A DNA stretch of 64,000 nucleotides from the NCBI GenBank assembly GCA_033439795.1, contig JAUTDP010000010.1, positions 2,542,001 through 2,606,000 of the forward strand, read 5' to 3'. Positions 10,850 to 24,739 of the stretch are shown in pieces. A program made the position numbers and the translations under genes. The notes under the pieces were generated by a model that was not told the origin of the DNA, did not search any database, and was given only the letters and a program-made list of their open reading frames with translations. Within the stretch, counting starts at the first letter, position 1. Each line of letters starts with the position of its first letter. The stretch comes from Sordaria brevicollis. Taxonomy: Eukaryota; Ascomycota; Sordariomycetes; Sordariales; Sordariaceae.

Positions 10850-13638
10850 ATGGGCTCACTACATATAGAAGATAATGGCTACAACGCCGACGTGGAAAGG
10901 ATAAGACATGAAGAGTATCCTATGCTACAAGGCAAGTCTCAACTCCAAACTCACCTCTTTCGTCCGATATCACTAACACATCGCCAACAGACTCCATCTA
11001 CCTCGACCATGCCGGCACCACTCCCTATCCCAAGTCCCTTATGGACCGGTTTGCCTACGAGATGACCACCAACCTCTTTGGAAACCCTCATTCCGCCTCT
11101 GCTTCGTCTCAACTATCAACAAACCGTATCCAAGACATCCGTCTCCGAGCTCTGCAGTTCTTCAACGCCGACCCGAACGATTTTGATCTGGTCTTTGTCG
11201 CCAATGCCACTGCCGGTATCAAGTTGGTGGCAGATGCCATGAGATGTTTGCCTAAGGGGTTTCACTATGCTTACCACCAAGCAAGTCACACCAGTCTGGT
11301 TGGAGTGAGGGAAGAAGCCACAAATAGTCTATGTCTGGATGATCAACAAATGGAGGACTGGCTATCCGGATCCTGTCCCTTTAACAACATCGCCGACGAG
11401 AAACCAGTGTTATTCGCCTACCCAGGGCAATCAAACATGGACGGCCGGCGCTTTCCTCTCTCCTGGTCTTCCCGAGTTCGCCAATCATCAAGCCAACGAA
11501 AAATATACACCCTCCTAGACGCCGCCGCCCTCGTCTCCTCCTCCCCTCTCGACCTCTCCGATTCAACAACAGCACCCGACTTCACCGTCCTGTCCTTCTA
11601 CAAAATCTTTGGTTTCCCCGACCTCGGCGCCTTGATAGTCCGCAAAGACTCAGCCCAAGACGTCTTCTCCTCACGAAAATACTTTGGCGGCGGAACCGTC
11701 GACATGGTAGTCTGTCTAAAAGAACAGTGGCATGCGCCCAAAGATGGGTTTTTGCATGAACGGTTGGAGGACGGGACACTACCTATTCACAGCATCATAG
11801 CGCTGGATGTGGCGATGGATGTTCACCAGCGCCTTTATGGGAGTATGGCAAGGGTTGCTGGACATACGGGGTTTCTGGCGAGGAGGTTGTACCGGGGGTT
11901 GAAAGGGTTGCGACATGCGAACGGCGAGAGGGTGTGTGAGGTTTACAGTCCTGATCCCGAGGCAGAAGAAACGGGGCCGACGGTGGCGTTTAATATCAAG
12001 GATAGCCATGGGACGTGGATTAGTCTCGCCGAGGTGGAAAAACTGGCAACGTTAAAGGGGATACATATAAGGACTGGAGGCGTGTGTAACCCCGGCGGTA
12101 TTGCTTCTGCTTTAGGCCTGCAGCCGTGGGAGATGAAGCAGAATTTCAGATCGGGGTTCAGGTGCGGGACGGATAATGATATCATGGGTGGGAAGCCGAC
12201 GGGTGTGGTGAGGGCTAGTTTGGGGGCGATGAGTACGATTGCAGACGTGGACGCCTTTGTTCAGTTTGTCGAGGAGTTCTACCGCGAGACAGCGGTACCG
12301 ACACCGATATCACCTTCACCAGAAACAGCAAAGTCAACACGAGACGTACCCCGGCTGGTACTGAAGAGTATAACAGTCTACCCCATCAAATCCTGCGCCG
12401 GCTTCCCCGTCCCCGCCGGCGTCGACTGGGAAGTCCGTCCCGAGGGTCTAGCCTGGGACCGCGAATGGTGTCTCATCCACCGGGGCTCCGGACAGGCACT
12501 TTCTCAAAAACGGTACCCTCGCATGGCCCTCCTCCGTCCGACTCTCGACTTTAACTCCGGTCAACTAATCATCACCTACGCCGGCTCCGACCTTCCGTCA
12601 GATACACCAAAATCGATATCAGTACCACTCTCCAAAAATCCAAAGATGTTTGTTTCCAACAAGTCAGGAATGGGAATGGCGTCCCGTGTTTGCGGCGAAG
12701 AAATCACCGCCCAAACATACGTGTCAGAGGAGATCAACGGTTTCTTTTCAGCAGTGTTGGGAGTGTCCTGTGTTCTGGCTCGCTTCCCACCTGGTGGTCA
12801 AGGAAAGAGTCAGAGGCACGCTAAGGCTCATTTACAAAAACACCAGCAACAACAACCTCAGTCCTCCCACCCTCCTCTTCTAGTCCCAGTCTGCAACAAA
12901 AAACCTACAAACCCAACCAACCCGACCAAACCAGCAACAATGCCCGGCGCATTCCCCTCTTTCGACGCAGAAGTAGAAGTGGGAATGTCGGAAGTAATGG
13001 CAGAGGTAGAAACCCCCCCATCACCACCAGACTCTGATACGGAAAGGTCAGTGACGAAAGAAGAAGAAGCAGCTCAAGCTCAAGGTCCCAAACCAAGGAA
13101 AATCCTGTTATCGAATGAATCGCCCATCTTGGCAATCACAACAACCAGCGTCGACGCTTTGAACCAGGCCATCGCCTCCACTTCCCCTTTTCCTGAACCA
13201 GTATCCGAAGCTGTCTTCCGCGCGAACCTCATATTTGCCCCTTCCCCTTCCACTTCCACCTCCTGCACCTCTCCCTCCTCCCCTTCTCCCACCTCCACCA
13301 CCACCACTCCACCTCCCTCACCCCCAGAACCGACAACCCTCAAACCCTACCAAGAAGACACCTGGTCCTCCCTCCATATAGTCAACGGTGGTACCCAAAA
13401 ACATGGCTTCCAAATGCTAGGCTCCTGCAGGCGCTGTCACATGGTCTGCACCGACCAGTCCACGGGAGTCAAAGTGAAGTCGGGGGAACCGTTTGTTACC
13501 CTGTCGAAAACGAGGAGGTTTGAGGGGAAGGTTTTCTTTGGGGTTCATATGGGGCTTGTGGACGACGATAAAGATTGTGGAGAGGCAGGGAAAGTGGTGA
13601 AGGTTAGGGTTGGGGATTTGGTTGTGCCGAGGGTATAA
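10850..13638 (+). CDS. hxB: Molybdenum cofactor sulfurase (MOCOS, HxB-type)
   Basis: Transfers sulfide from cysteine to the Mo cofactor of xanthine dehydrogenase and aldehyde oxidase-type enzymes. Exons are 10850-10931 and 10991-13638; the product is 909 aa. The intron 10932-10990 has a GC donor (CAAG|GCAAGT) and a CAACAG acceptor. Splicing joins MLQ to DSIYLDHAGTTPYP. The N-terminal two-thirds is a class V aminotransferase-like NifS domain: substrate and PLP region NPHSASASS, pyridoxal lysine about K232 in SFYKIFGFPDLG, and the Cys-bearing loop RTGGVCNPGG at about 390. The C-terminal third is a MOSC domain, MOSC_N starting at about 487 (SITVYPIKSCAGFP), ending in GSCRRCHMVC and VRVGDLVVPRV. 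Two Pro/Ser/Thr/Gln-rich insertions interrupt the MOSC part (about 625-690 and 735-775). ATG 10850 has a good context (AAGATGG). Confidence 0.93.
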
Positions 13639-14206
13639 ACTAACTCGGGTTTGAGAGAAGGTGTTGATGGCCATGGGTACATGTCTACATGTCATAGGAC
13701 TAGGTTCCTTAGCTGTCTTGAATACCTGAGATGGTTACCTAGATTTGTTGTAGTCATGGAGTTGTTTTCTTGGGCATAGCTTAGGTAGGACAGAACGGAA
13801 ATACCATACCTTACTTTCATGGATTATTGAATGAATAGAGATGTGACGGGGAGAGTGATGACGGAATGTGTCGCCATTTCTACACAAACTAAATATTTTA
13901 TGTGTGCGATTTGTGCTATTCTGTAATAACGGTTTCGAAGACGGACGTACTTAGCGGTCACGACGGTTCTTCAACTCACGAGTAGGGGAGACGTCAGTAT
14001 CTCAAGATGAGATGCCCTTGGTCACGGCAACATACTCGGAGTATGGAAATGGGAAACATGAGACCTTGCTTGTGCTTCCATTTCTCGTTCACCACTTGGT
14101 GAATCTCGAATGTCATATCAGTGACGTCCTCAAGATCTTCCGGATCTGCCTCAAACCCATAGATCATGCATGCACCAAACCACCGCACACATCCATTACC
14201 CCATCG

Positions 14207-14233
14207 CGTACCTTCCGTACCTTCCGTACCTTC
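14207..14233. repeat. Tandem 9-mer, three copies
   Basis: CGTACCTTC is repeated three times without mismatch. Confidence 0.85.
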
Positions 14234-14454
14234 CAAACTTCCTCCCCCTTCGCTCCCCTTCCTTCACCCACCCACCTCCCCCCCACCACAAGAACATCAG
14301 ATGAAATCTGCCTGCCCACTCGACCGCCTGCCTGCCCCCCTCGACCACCTGCGCCCCGGCCCGCTGCCGCCCACTGGCAAGCCCTAAACCCCCCTTAAAC
14401 CCAACTTTATAAGGACCCAATTCAGGCTCAGTAGTCAGCGATCTCCTCGAGACC

Positions 14455-14596
14455 AGATATCTTCGGGTATAGCAAACTGGTCCCAGTGAGGACCTCCTGG
14501 GTGGGCGCCCTAGCCCAGGAGGTTCCGCGTTCGAATCGTTGACAAGATCCGATCTCGTTCCCGAGGAGAAAAGAAAGGGATTCATCTTTTTTTTTG
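14455..14596 (+). ncRNA. Possible RNA polymerase III unit (tRNA-derived or SINE-like)
   Basis: An A-box-like TAGCAAACTGG lies at 14470-14480 and a B-box-like GTTCGAATC at 14529-14537, about 50 bases apart. A perfect 9-bp stem (CCTCCTGGG at 14493-14501 with CCCAGGAGG at 14514-14522) lies between them, and a run of nine T follows at 14587-14595. I could not fold it into a proper tRNA: the acceptor ends pair for only about four bases and the T stem has mismatches. A decayed tRNA, a tRNA-derived SINE or chance are all possible. Confidence 0.25.
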
Positions 14597-17500
14597 TATC
14601 CTTTTCTTTCTTGTCATCTCTTTTCTTTTGTAGTTTTTTTAGGTTTTTTTTTTTTGTGGCGGATGCTGCCATGGCGACTTAATTTTGGTCGTTTGAGCGG
14701 TGCGGCCGACCTTTTTTTTCGGTCCATCGCCCGGCCGAGGGGAATGGTAAATGGCAACGGGCGATAGATTGACCCTTCCGCAGTGCTGCCTGCCTGTCTG
14801 AAAGCAATCATGTCAGTTCAGAGACAAAAATACGGAAACGGGACGGGTGTAGCCTTCATTAGCGAGCACCGTGTCAGCCTCATGACCGTCTGTCTCGATC
14901 GAGAACGTGCTCACGACCAAATTACGGGTGTACCACGGATGGGATTGATGATCTGTAAAGACCAATACCCAGAAATGGGCAATGACTGGTCAGATTTGAC
15001 CTCATGGGCATCTGGGCGGTCATTCCCACACGAACAAAGTACCCAGAGTGTATCCCATCTCTTGCTGGCTCATCATCATCTCCGAGTCTCCGAGGATGAA
15101 GTGGTAAGCTCGGTAGCTTACTGGCCTCTGAGATGAGCTCGTGCTTCTGTATGAGGGTGTCATATTATCCGACCACTGCCGAGACACTCTCAGTCAGTCA
15201 TGTCAACTTCCCGAATAAGCACTAGGTCTCTCCCACGGCCATCAGGCTCGTACCTGTAGTCACTCCAGCACCTCCGAGCATCCGATATTGTGTTCACATA
15301 TAGCCCGGTTGGGGCCATCCTTCGCCATGCACTACCATTCTGGGGCAGCACATTGTAGGGCATGTCCAATCTCGCAGCAGAATCGGGTGGATCACCGGTC
15401 CCGTTGGCAGTCATGGCAGGGCGAGAGTCGACCATTGGATGGCGAAGCTCTCCTGCTCATCGCCATCCATATGAGGCATCGTATCGGTACCGACACTAGG
15501 CCTTGGTGACGGCCCCATTCCGGTAACGCCATGAGCCTGTACCCCTCTCGAGTGTTCCATTCCTGAACGGTTGATATCGTAAGTGCATATATGACCAGGA
15601 GTAACATGGGGATGGTGGAGGATGACGAGAATCCACGAGCACATGGTGCTCGATAACCGCCAGGCAGCCTGGCCCCCGCACCTGTCCCTCATTCTGGCTT
15701 ATCCATATATCCGGCCGGTGGGTGACGCTGAACAGGATGGTTTATGCAACCCTTCTTGCTGCCGACCTCTGGTGCCTCAAGGTGGCCCTTTGCCCAATGA
15801 AGCAAGGGGGCTCGTTGAGAGCAGTTGCCCTAGAGCCAGAGTGCGTGAGCTCTAGGCAAGGTCCTCTGAGAAGGTCGACGAAAGTACGGGGCGGTAAAAT
15901 CCCATTCCCGAACGGTTACCAAACTTGCCGTCTATGCCGCCTTGCAGTTGTCATCATGGCATGACTAGGTCTCAACCTGGGCCTTGAGGACTGTCGAGGA
16001 CATTCGCCGTTGATCCCTGCTGGATGTACAGGTACAGGCAGATGACAAGGACTTTGGTGTTGATGCTTGGATTCGTATCCAGAAGCGGTAGACTGCAGAA
16101 TCGGTCATCAGCCATCATACACTATCTCGATCATGAGGATAGAAGTGGAGGTGAAGTTGCAACACACAGTATACGGTACGCCATCTCGTGGTAACAAACA
16201 TGCATCGGCTGCCTGGCAGCAAGGAAAGCCTAGACGACAGAGTTGTAGTAGTAATTTGAGATGACGGTTTGCATGAACAATGCCCTGTTCTTTTTCAGTC
16301 TCACATGGTCAACGGTGGTTATACTCTTTGTGACAGTTGAGATGAGTGCAGAGTCAAAGTCAGATAGTATGTCGTTGTCGTTGTTTTTGATAGAGTGAGT
16401 GAAGGCGCCCTCCAGTACCGAGGTGATAGGAAGTGTTTCATCCAAGACGTACGCATAAACGTGCACGGATGCCGAACGTCTGGAAGACTTCCTCAAACAT
16501 GGTGCCAAGCCAAGCAAAGGAACGAAAAAGGGAGCCGGAATTCATGGAATGGTCCAGACTGAAACAACAAACATTAAACGAAACTCGAGAGAGAACAAAT
16601 TTCGAACATTCTTTTGAGCATGATCGGCTTCCATTGTCACCCGCGCACGTTTTTATGCGCACGGTCTCGGTTCGTCGCATGAGGCGCCCTCCAGTCATGC
16701 TGGACATCATGCTGGACGGTGAGGGTGGTGATGTTGGATCACAAATCACGAACAAGGAAGAATCCATCAAGAGAGGGAAAAGAGTGAAAAGAAAACCGAA
16801 GTGGTCATTGGATGCCAGAGACAAGTTGCAATGTCGGTTTGTGGGGGGAACCAAAAATCTCAAAGTTCCCCAAATCTGAGACTCGGACACTCGGGGGTTG
16901 ACTAGAAAAAAAATTTCAAAGAGCCAAAAAGAACTCGGAGGCAAGTCCGTCAATCACTTACTCGTCCCTTCTCGGAATCAGAGTGTCCCAATTCGTGACT
17001 TCCTGTCGGTTTTGAACATGATCAAACATCCGGGAAGGAACCTCGAGGGAGAGTTGCAACTTGCAAGCCTGCATGTCCCGTTTCCCAATTGATAATGTCT
17101 GTGCGCACCCTAAACACTTAGGCTGAAGAGCAGTTCCACCCCACCCGACAGCTGCCATTGGCCCCACTATCGCACTTTCGGGAGTGGCAGATCCTCCAGG
17201 ACCTCACAAGTCCAACCCCAATTCAGTGCCAGAGCTGCCAGAGCCAGGACCTCAATTCATCAATGACATCCAACATTGCAATCAACCAAACTTTGGCAGT
17301 CTGGCAATCAAAGCAATCAATCTCCCCAAACCTCCATTCGGTATCACCACACAACCCAGAGGTACCCTTCGGCGAGAACCCGCCCGCAACCGTTATTTCC
17401 CTTACCATTACCAAACTCGATTCAGTTCCAGTCCCAAGTTCTTGACCCCTCCATTCCTTGATTAACTTGCCTTGTTCTATTTCCATCCACCTCACTCCTT

Positions 17501-20079
17501 CGTTAATCGGATCGTGGCATCACCGTTGGCCTCATGAAACCGCCTCCTCACATCACCTTCCGATGTTGCCTTCGCAAGCAAGGTCCTGAATATTCTGGCC
17601 ATCACCCATCTCATCTCATCATGTCTCTGTCGCATGAAATCAGGACTGACTGTCGTTGTATCAGTCAGACCCACGAGACGCAGAACTCAAAGCAAGCAAG
17701 GGAGGGTGTGTGTGGATGAAGGAGCGCGCCTGCAGACGAATGGCAATGAATCCATTCCCTGATTGGACATTCTTTGCGAAAACTCAGAATTGCTAGCCCA
17801 TCCTCTATAAGTCGTGGCTCGACATATAGCCTCCTCCAGCAAGGATCCTTCGTCAACATGGCCCCGTTGGTTATCGAGTTTGGACCTCCTCCGCTCTCCT
17901 TCATCCCACCTATGCTCCCCTTGGCAGACAGACATTGCACTCTCTCACTCTCAGTCACTCGTTGCTGACGAGGCACAGGAGCGGAGACTTGCAGTTGAGG
18001 ACAACACTGCAAATGTGGTGGGATTCTGACAACTCGATATCATCCGTGCCTCTCCCGCGGAAAACGGTATGGCCTCTCCGACTGCGCTGTCCGACTTGCT
18101 GCAGTGCAGATGCTTCGGCTTCCGCCGCACGGGAACTTGCCGCGTACCGTACGGATCCGAACGGCTCCCCTCTCTTGCCGACTTGGTTGACAGGTGTGGC
18201 GGAACACGTCAGGACTGGTTGATAGTCCAAGGACTCGTGCGGGAATCAGGACCTGCCTCCGCTGTCAGCGAGTGGGTGTGGGTTGGTCAAGGGAAAGGAA
18301 GCGGGACTTGATTGCCATCAAACCCTACCACTACCTTGTGACTGCCTGTCTGTCCAGATAGAGACGTACGCTCACCGATCGGGCCACAGACGCAAAGTGG
18401 TGACTAGCGAATAAGGTCAACCAGAGGCTTTGATGAGCTCGGTGGTTAATTACAACACCACCCGCTGGCACGACAAAACCAAGCTCTCGACTCGTATCAC
18501 ACACCAAAAGTCTGGAACATTTCAGCCTCCAATCTCGGTGCCTACCACCGCCGTACACTCTCTCGTCTTCGCTTTCGGTGGTTCACAAAGAATGCCCGAG
18601 CCTAGAGGTGAGAGAAAAGCAACACTTGTACAGGGTTTGTGAAAAGCTCGGAGCGGAAACATGGTCAGCCGAATTCTGGGTAACTCTAGGCTTGATACCA
18701 CCACAAGGGCAAGGCGGGGCACGGGACAGGAAAGGTAGGTCTTGCCGACCGTTACAGTCCATGTTTATGCCTACCGCAGGCAAGTCAAGACGAGGTCGCG
18801 GCTAACAGCCCGGGGCATGACGGCGGCCGCTTGTCCACATATGCACTGACCTCTCCATCAAAGACTGAGCTTATCACAGCGAAATCTGCAAACGACCTTC
18901 CACTGCTGGTATCCCATCTCAGCGGTTGAGGACGGCTTGTTATTGCTGATGGACGCCCGGTAACGGCCCAGTGGTCGTACCTAGAGCTGGACTATGTAGG
19001 TTGTGCGATTGTAACATTCTGCTGTACGCTTTTTCTTGGGTGGTAGGGCAGTCCGGCGAGGTATCCCGTCTGAATCCCGTCTCACGCACTCTACCCACCC
19101 CTGTCCGGTTACTGACTGCTCACTGCTACCATAGCACAAAACAGGACAACCTGGAATCCGAAATGGCTGTTTTCTCTACTCCCCGGTCACAGCTCTCGAG
19201 CACAACAGATGAAGCGCCGCTGCATGAGGTGACAGTCGCAATCCCAGGTACCGAACGAAGGAATAGCTACCACTCCATGCAACCCGTTACGTTCTCAGGT
19301 TAAACCTTACACTGCACCACTGCACATGCTACTGAGCGTTGCTTTCTCTCATTACACCCGCGGCCAAGCTGCCTGCCTGTGCTCCTTGGTTTTCTCGCAA
19401 GTGTCCGTGAGCAAGTTGCTACAACGTCGTCGCCTGATATTCAACAAGGCTCCTTGCCTCGTGGTCGCCATAATGGGCTATCATCATGAGACTTCCGGTG
19501 GTTTGGCGGCCTTTCTGAGCTCGGATCGCTTTCGTTTGCAAGCGCTAACGAGCTATATGGTATGGAAATATACCACAATAATAGCACTATATAGGTGATC
19601 TCTTATTTACTGACCCGCACAAGCTACCGCGATATGGCAGCTGAATCACCGGTTCAGACTCTGGAAATTGGCTTATTTGAAATACCAATACTCGCATCAG
19701 CACATCTCTCAGCTTCCCGTTCCAGCGGGCTCAAAGCTCTGACGTGACGCCTTCAGCAATGGATACTACGATGAGAGCGGGGGTTGTCCAGGATGAGGCT
19801 GACTGGATATTGCATTTCCGAGCACTAACAAGCTCTGATATCTATCAAGCTTGACTTGAAATTGTGGACAAACTCGAAGCTGGAACACATGGTATCGCGA
19901 AAAGGACTGATAGCCAATTTCCCAACTTCCACAGCAAAACCATTTCACAACTTAACTCATGCATACAGATGAATAGAAAACGAAGTGGCCATGAGCTGTT
20001 ACCCTTATCAGCTTAGCCCACCCCCAGTCCCAAGTATCAAGGACTCTGCGGCTGATGGGCTAAGATGCCCTTGGGCTCC

Positions 20080-20136
20080 CGCTATGCCTTACAAACACCA
20101 TATCAGTCCCCACTCTGGTCTGACCGCCACGCAATA
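20080..20136 (+). repeat. Left terminal inverted repeat
   Basis: Begins CGCTATGCCTTACAAACACC and ends ...CGCCACGCAATA. It matches the reverse complement of 24740-24796 with four differences in 57 bases, all of them transitions. Confidence 0.9.
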
Positions 20137-23100
20137 CAACTTATATGAAAAATAGTATGCCATATCGTAGAATTTTAATATCTCCGTTGTTTTTTATTCA
20201 AAATACATTTAAATTTAACAATTTTTATCGGATTTTAAAACTCTCGCGATTGAGAATCATCGTAGCCATACCGCACTAATCCAACCACCAACAAAAACTA
20301 ATAATATACGTTATATTAATTGTTAGCGAATACCCTAAAAAAATCGCGCAGATTATTAATTTAAGTAAGCGTTAAATTTAGCGCCTTAAGTAAACGTATA
20401 ATAGGATTAGCGACTTATACCTAAAACTTCGTACTATTAAAAACGCTATTAAGTTAGTTCTTTAAATAATAGAAGTTAATATAAATAATATTATATATAT
20501 AATTAATTAGAATAATATTTAATTTGCAATATATAGAAGGTCGTAGAATTTTTGAATAATAAATTGTATTTATATTTTAATAAAATTTAATATTAATTGG
20601 CCACCCAATATAATATATATATATCGACTTCTATAATTTCCCGTTATTTTAAAAAGGCGTAGTGGATTAATAAAAGGATAGCGTATAAAGCTTCCTAACG
20701 TAACGATTTATTAAAATTAAATTAATTAAAAAAGGTTTCGAAATTTTTAACGGAAATATATATCTTTTATAACGAATTTAGTATCGATAAGAGGGATAAT
20801 TTATATCGTATTAATTAGGCGTTAAAAGGTATATTTATATAGACCGATAATATATTTACGAAAAGGTAACGCTTCTATTTATTATTAATTATATTTATTA
20901 ATAGTTTTACTAATGTATTTTATTATAAAGGAGCTATTAATACCGATAATTTCGTTATATAAATATAAAAGAGTGTATTACCTAAAATAAATCCCTTTCT
21001 TAATTATAATAGTATTTTAATAATAAATAACGTATTGTAGTATAAAGCGCAATTTATTAAAGACGCGTATAATAATTACAATATACTATTATAATTCCTA
21101 CCCCTATACTCCCTAAACTTCAACCTTATAAAAATATATTTTAATAATTTAAAAGCTTATATTAGGCGTTATTATTTATAAGAAAATAGGGATTCGCTAG
21201 GGGTAGAAAAATTCAAGGAATTCTTTATTAAAGCGGTAATAGAAGTTGGGTAAAGGGTATTAACTATATAAAGTTATTACTATAAGGTTAGCGTACCTTA
21301 TAACGAATTTAATGAGGTATACGAGCCTAAAGATTATAATACCCTATATAATAAATATTATTATAAATTTCGAATAATGGGAATAGTATCGTAATAAAGG
21401 ATATTAAATTATATAGTAGAAATGCAATAATAAATATAATCGAATATATATAACTTACTTAGGTAGTTTAATTATATAATTTAATTATATAATCTAGTCG
21501 TATAATTTAATAACGAAAAATCCCTCAAATCTATTATTATTTATAATAATCGAAAAAGTATTAAAAATATTAAAAGTATTAAAAGAGTATAAAAATAAAT
21601 TAAATCTATTATTATTTATAATAATAATACTAATATATATAATCCCCCTCTTATTTAAAATTCCTTATCCTTTTTAATAAACTTATACTCGCTCGCGGTT
21701 ACGTCGGTCTATATACGGTCGGGGTCGCTATCTTCGTTATTATTATACTCCTTAATAAAATTATTACGTAATAAGTCGTCGCTAGCGTTATAATTAAGGG
21801 GGTTATAATAATCCGCGTTATAAAGGTCTTACTATAGGGAATTTTAAGTAAAGGTATTTATAAGAAAACGGCGGTTAATATCGTACCTAATAGAAGGAGG
21901 GGAAATTATTTACTTATAATTTATATAAATAACGTAAATAATTTAGGGTCGATAATTTATAACTCCTATTATTATATTTATATAATTTTTAATACTTACG
22001 TTAATATTTATATTAATATAAATTCTATAACCGCCCGTACTAACGTTAATATTACTTGTATTAATAATAACGACCGTTAAATATAATCCCTTTTAAAGTA
22101 TAAAAACTCTTTAATCGACCGCTTAATTATATTATAAATACCCTTATCGATATTATACGTAGTATATTAGCTTAAAGGTAAAGTACGCGCTTAATAGAGG
22201 GTAAACCGACCCGCTATAAGGGATTTTTAAATTTCGAATAAGGAATCGCGCAACCCGTTATTTTTACGAAACTGCGGCGCGTATTTGAATATTAATTATT
22301 TAAAAAACTCGGTAATAAGGGTATTAACTAATCGATCTAACGGTAAAGAAAGAAGAGGAAAGGAAAGTTAAGGGTCGTTTATATAAGAATCAAAACCCCT
22401 TTTTTATAAAGTATTAATACTAATACTATTTTAAATAGGGAGAGATAATAAAGAAGGTTTATTAATTAAAATAAACGTTATAATCCTTATCCTTATACCC
22501 TTATAATTAATAAAAAGAAATATAATAAATTATATTAGTAGGGTAGGTTATATTAAAGTACCGTTAGCGTTAATAATATTATACGTATTATTATTCGCTT
22601 ATTAATAATTATTTTAAAGCGTAAAGTTAAATATTTAGGGGGGCTAATAATTACGCTTACTTATTATATATAAAGGATAAAACTATTAAAAACCGTTTTA
22701 ATTAAATATAATAATATTAATTTAAATTTAATAATTATTATTATAATAATCGTAAAGTTTGAATTATATAAATATCATTTCAACGGGCAGCGACGCTAAC
22801 GTAGCCTTCTATATTATAATAGCGGTAGCTTATTCCCTAATTTATTTACTAATAATAAAATAATAATATTTTTAATTAGGGAATATATAATAAAAATAAT
22901 ATAAATTCCTATTATAATAATTTTTATACTACCGCTTATTTATATATTTATATAATTTAATTAATTCGTTATATATTAACCTTTCCCCTATTTTACCCTC
23001 CTTTTTTACTTCGCGCTTAATATCCCTCTTCTTATAATAATTTTCTAATATTAAATTAATAATTAATTTAGACCTCTTCTTCTCTAATCCCTTATCTATT

Positions 23101-24739
23101 ATTTTACTACGTATAAATATAGGCGTCGCGACGTCGGTATTACTAGGTATACTTATATAACAAAGGGAATTATTAAATCGAAATTAAACGCGCGTAATAT
23201 AATCGTTAAAGCTCGAAATTCGAAAGGTAGGCGTACCGTAGGTAAATAAAATACGCAACTCTTTTAATTCTTCTTTTAAATCTTTAAAAAAATTATTAAA
23301 AACGCGTAATTAAAATGTAATTATTACGTAATAAATATCGACTAATCGTAATAATAAATTACGTATTACCTTCGAAATATTATAATACCCGAATAAAGAA
23401 TCCTCTTTATTAATATAATAACGGTTAAAAAGGATACGAATTTAAAATAGTATAATCTATTTATTATTTTATACGCTAACGGTCTAATTAAAATATTATA
23501 TTTCGAATTTATATTCTATCCTTATAATATTAAATTTATCGATAATAACGTCTTTAAATAAACGTTAATATTATTAAATTTTATATTTAAAATTAAAATT
23601 AAAGTAATTATAATTAATTTAATCGATAATATTATCGAACTCTTTTTTAATAATAACCCGCTCGACTATAAAATTAATAAATAATTTACCGAATTTAACC
23701 TTAAACCTATTAAAATAATAATTTTATAACTATATTTTAAAATATATAATATAAATAATTATAAAATTAAAAATCGGCGGCGGACTTTAAACCTTCTTCG
23801 AAATATAAGATTTTATAATAAAAACCTACTAAGTAGCTACCTTTCTAATAGTAAACTCCTTAATCTATTCTTTTATACGCTATTTATCGGCCAATATACG
23901 CTATCTTTCAACCGCTTATTCATTTTTCTATATTATAAAGGATCTACTACCACTATTTTCAATTAGGTTTAATAAAACGTAATTAATACCTTCGATACTA
24001 AATAAAATAATAAATTATTAAACTACGGATTAATTAATCGATTTCTTCTTTTAGCGTAATTTTAATAAAATTCGAAATATAGTAAATCGTCGAAATAATT
24101 ACGCAATAATAGTAATTAATTATTATTATTATTAAAGAAGGGGGGTTTAGGGGGGGACCGATTATAAATATTATACTAAATAGTTAATAAAGGAGGAGGT
24201 AATAAGAATTTTAAACGTAATCCTTAAATTAATAGAAATAAACGGTAAAAAAAAGGTTCGAATAGTAATTAAATTATTATTTTTTAAAATAATACGAAGA
24301 AAATCTAATCGTAATTAATTTAATTATAATTATTAAAATTAAGTTTAAAATTATTAAAATTAGGTTTAAAAATATTATAATTACGTATAAACCCTCTCTT
24401 TATCGTCGTCGCTATTATTTAAACCGGTATTAACCCTTTTCATACGGGCGTTAAGCTATAATATCTGCTTCGAACGTCGGCGGTCGTTATTATTATTGGG
24501 ATAAGAGCGTTTAGGAAATATAGTAGGAGCTAAAGTAGTAGTACCGGGCGCAAATCGTATTCAATAGGGATTGGGAGGTACTTAATTATTTTTATTTTTT
24601 AATATAGGCCTTATTCGATGCGGGGGATTTATACGGTTGTAGAATAGTAATTAGAATATAAACACCCTTAAGTTTGGTAATGATATAGTGGTTTAAAGGT
24701 TTTTGGTCGTTAAATTACGAAGTTTTTACGTTATATATA

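Larger units (their letters stand above)
13639..20079. other. 6.4 kb gene-poor region between hxB and the RIP relic
   Basis: Base composition is ordinary, unlike the AT-rich block that follows. Many short open frames occur on both strands (such as 14196-14672 minus and 16433-16879 plus), but they are low-complexity or overlap equally open antisense frames, so I call no gene. The first few hundred bases should be the hxB 3' UTR. It contains a 9-base tandem repeat (CGTACCTTC x3, 14207-14233) and a possible pol III unit at about 14.46 kb. The rest may be old, degraded sequence. Confidence 0.5.

Noticed and set aside
14196..14672. 158-codon minus-strand frame
   Set aside because: Its Lys-rich start comes from a T-rich tract on the other strand and it overlaps the hairpin/T-run unit; no family resemblance.
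16433..16953. Overlapping 148- and 171-codon frames on opposite strands
   Set aside because: Both strands are equally open and neither shows domain features; no reason to prefer either.
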